A stretch of 64,000 nucleotides of DNA from the NCBI RefSeq assembly GCF_003721515.1, contig NZ_RJJD01000008.1, forward strand, positions 372,001-436,000, written 5' to 3'. Shown here piece by piece: positions 62,224-64,000 of the stretch. A program made the translations under genes and the position numbers. Each line of letters starts with the position of its first letter. Position 1 is the first letter of the stretch. This stretch comes from Rufibacter latericius. Its GTDB lineage: Bacteria; Bacteroidota; Bacteroidia; Cytophagales; Hymenobacteraceae. Under the pieces are notes generated by a model, which saw only the letters and a program-made list of their open reading frames with translations, was not told where the DNA came from and did no database searches.

Positions 62224-63933
62224 TCAAATCCCTTTTGCCCGCTTGCGGTCTTCGAAATAGGCCGCTACTTCATCCCGGGTTTTCGCGTTGAACGTCATCT
62301 CCGCCGTTAGTCCGCCTTTGCGGCCTACGAGCACGCCGTACCGCATGTCTTCGTAGCCGCGCATGCTGTGGGCGTCTGGGTTGATGCTGAGCATTACGTT
62401 CTGGCTGAGGGCGTATTCAACCCAGCGCCAATCCAGGTCCAGGCGTCTTGGGTTGGCGTTGATTTCAATGATCACCCCGTGCTCAGCGCAGGCGTCAATC
62501 ACGGCTTTGTGGTCAATGGGATAGCCTTCGCGACGAAGGAGCAAACGGCCGGTGGGGTGACCCAACATGGTGGTGTACGGGTTCGCGATGGCGGTGAGCA
62601 GGCGGTCAGTGGCTTTCACGAGGTCCATTTTCAGGTTGCTGTGGATGGAGGCCACGATGAAGTCAAAAGAAGCCAGTACGTCGTTGTCATAGTCCAGGGC
62701 ACCATCGGTCAGGATATCAGACTCAATGCCTTTGAAGATGCGGAAGGGTCCCAGTTGCTGGTTCAGGCGGTCTATTTCTTTGTGCTGCTCTTTGATTCTA
62801 AATTCATTCAGGCCGTTGGCATAGTACGCCGATTTGGAGTGGTCGCAGATGCCCAGGTATTGGTAGCCCAGTTGCTGGCAGTGCACCGCCATTTGTTCCA
62901 GGGTATGCGCGCCGTCTGAGTAGGTGCTGTGGTTGTGCACGGTGCCTTTCAGGTCTTGGCCGGTGAGCAGGGTGGGCAGCTTGTTTTCTTTGGCCAGTTC
63001 CAGCATCTTAAGGCTTTCGCGCAGCTCGGGGGCAATGTAGGGCAGGTTCACCCGCCGGAAGATCTCCTCTTCAGAAGCAGCGGGCTCGCCGTAGGCCTCA
63101 GCCATGAGCGTGTCCCCGTTGTCGTTCAGGGGTTGGGTCAACCAGGACGGGTGCGCGGAGTACAACAGCACCTGGTTGGCGAAGCGGCGCTCCGGCACTA
63201 AGCGCACCTCCAGTTTCAGATCAGAAGTGTCTACCTGGGCGCGCCACACAAACGGTCCGGATACGGATTCCTGGGGCATGACGCCTGGCAACTCCGTCAG
63301 GAGATCCGGCCATTTGGAATCATCGTGCAGGCTTACCAGGAACTGCAGGGTTTCCACGGTTTCCATGTTGCGGCGCAGGTCGCCTACTACTTCGGCCGAG
63401 GCTGTTTCAGGCCTGTTTTTCAGGAAAGAGAGCAAATCCAGGGCCAGGACCTCGGCCTCGGCCCAAAGCAGTTTGCCTTTGTTGGACTCTGTGTATTGCA
63501 GCCCCTGCAGAATGGTTTCCTGGGTTTTCGCCCCGAAGCCCTTCAGCTTAGAAACCTCGTTTTTCTCGCAGGCCTCCCGCAGCGCCTCAATGGTGTCCAC
63601 GCCCAAGTCTTTCCAGATGGTTTTGATCTTCTTTGGTCCGATGCCCTTGATGTTGAGCATCTGCACCACCCCTTCTGGCGTTGTTTCCAGCAGCCGTTTC
63701 AGGTCAGCGTGGCTGCCCGTCTGAATGGCTTCCATGATCTTGCCGGCCATGCCTTTGCCAATGCCATCTAACTTTTCCAACTGGGCCTGGCTCATCTGGT
63801 GGATGGGCGATTCTATTCGCTCCATCACCATCACGGCACTGGTATAGGATCTTATTTTAAACGGGTTCTCGTCGTGCAGCTCCATCAAAGAAGCCGTGAG
63901 CCGGAACATACGGATGAGTTCTTTATTCTCCAC
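62224..63933 (-). CDS. polX: PolX-type protein: degenerate polymerase X plus PHP phosphoesterase
   Basis: 569 residues from a GTG at 63933 (VENKELIRMFRLTASLMELHDENPFKIRSY), the normal PolX N-terminus. Helix-hairpin-helix motifs (LDGIGKGMAGKI, IKGIGPKKIKTIW, LKGFGAKTQETIL) are followed by the nucleotidyltransferase region. There the expected GS...RR..ET..DLD pattern reads VVGDLRRNMETVETLQFLV: the catalytic Asp pair is replaced by Thr and Gln, and GS is GD. The PHP domain (from about 330) looks intact: HNHSTYSDG, GIESDIL, VASIHS and NPDAHS. Likely a nuclease or phosphoesterase in DNA repair without polymerase activity (inference). Confidence 0.88.
   Translation of the reverse strand: MENKELIRMFRLTASLMELHDENPFKIRSYTSAVMVMERIESPIHQMSQAQLEKLDGIGKGMAGKIMEAIQTGSHADLKRLLETTPEGVVQMLNIKGIGPKKIKTIWKDLGVDTIEALREACEKNEVSKLKGFGAKTQETILQGLQYTESNKGKLLWAEAEVLALDLLSFLKNRPETASAEVVGDLRRNMETVETLQFLVSLHDDSKWPDLLTELPGVMPQESVSGPFVWRAQVDTSDLKLEVRLVPERRFANQVLLYSAHPSWLTQPLNDNGDTLMAEAYGEPAASEEEIFRRVNLPYIAPELRESLKMLELAKENKLPTLLTGQDLKGTVHNHSTYSDGAHTLEQMAVHCQQLGYQYLGICDHSKSAYYANGLNEFRIKEQHKEIDRLNQQLGPFRIFKGIESDILTDGALDYDNDVLASFDFIVASIHSNLKMDLVKATDRLLTAIANPYTTMLGHPTGRLLLRREGYPIDHKAVIDACAEHGVIIEINANPRRLDLDWRWVEYALSQNVMLSINPDAHSMRGYEDMRYGVLVGRKGGLTAEMTFNAKTRDEVAAYFEDRKRAKGI
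63401..63437. repeat. Dispersed palindrome copy inside polX
   Basis: GGCTGTTTCAGGCCTGTTTTTC then AGGAAAGAG. The left half matches the family closely. It encodes FLKNRPETASA on the minus strand without breaking the frame. Confidence 0.45.
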
Positions 63934-63958
63934 GGTGCGGTTGTGAAAGGGGTTCTGA

Positions 63959-63966
63959 CAAAGATA
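63959..63966 (-). promoter_or_regulatory. Candidate -7 box of polX
   Basis: On the minus strand TATCTTTG matches TAnnTTTG and lies 25 bases before the GTG start at 63933, which supports that start. Confidence 0.55.
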
Positions 63967-64000
63967 GGAACATACTGCGTATGTTAGTCCTGAGTTCTGA

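Overview
The window is a chromosomal stretch of a Bacteroidota bacterium, most likely Cytophagales/Hymenobacteraceae (Rufibacter-, Nibribacter- or Pontibacter-like). Supporting signs are four SusC/SusD outer-membrane uptake pairs, type IX secretion C-terminal sorting domains, promoters with the Bacteroidota -7 box TAnnTTTG, and an arginine cluster built on the acetyl/succinyl-ornithine carbamoyltransferase ArgF'. The genus is inference; no rRNA gene is present.

Layout: 1-3110 holds small secreted proteins and lipoproteins. 3249-8725 holds tRNA-Leu(CAG), a PAP2 phosphatase, a CinA/PncC-type amidase, a methyltransferase, an M61 peptidase and a small surface protein. 8892-14051 holds two tandem sodium:solute symporters and an MsbA-like ABC exporter. 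14583-35491 is the SusC/SusD region: one pair on the minus strand, a divergent paralogous pair whose SusC has a 1-base frameshift, then two further pairs. 36157-46065 is a near-complete arginine cluster: GNAT acetyltransferase, argG, argC, argD, argF', argB, proC, argE, argH. 46232-49556 holds a GH5+CBM6 glycosidase and a third symporter. 49789-52954 holds two tandem T9SS cargo proteins, the first frameshifted. 53176-57742 holds a LytTR/LytS-type two-component pair and a divergent TonB-dependent-type receptor. 58568-63933 holds a DUF983 protein, a PQQ-type sugar dehydrogenase, a DUF962 protein, an orphan, and a PolX whose polymerase active site looks dead.

How the genes work together: the arginine genes give the linear N-acyl pathway from glutamate to arginine, in which ornithine is carbamoylated while still acylated and ArgE then deacylates acyl-citrulline. 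Upstream lies a long leader containing a small Arg-rich reading frame and two hairpin/U-tract structures, the best candidate here for an undescribed regulatory device. The SusC/SusD pairs import unknown oligomers; no CAZyme, sigma or anti-sigma gene sits beside them.

Between genes the DNA is rich in repeats. A degenerate ~38-bp palindrome occurs in at least 25 places. A longer MITE-like inverted repeat occurs three times. Several very long perfect hairpins act, or may act, as terminators. No insertion sequence, phage gene or CRISPR array was seen.
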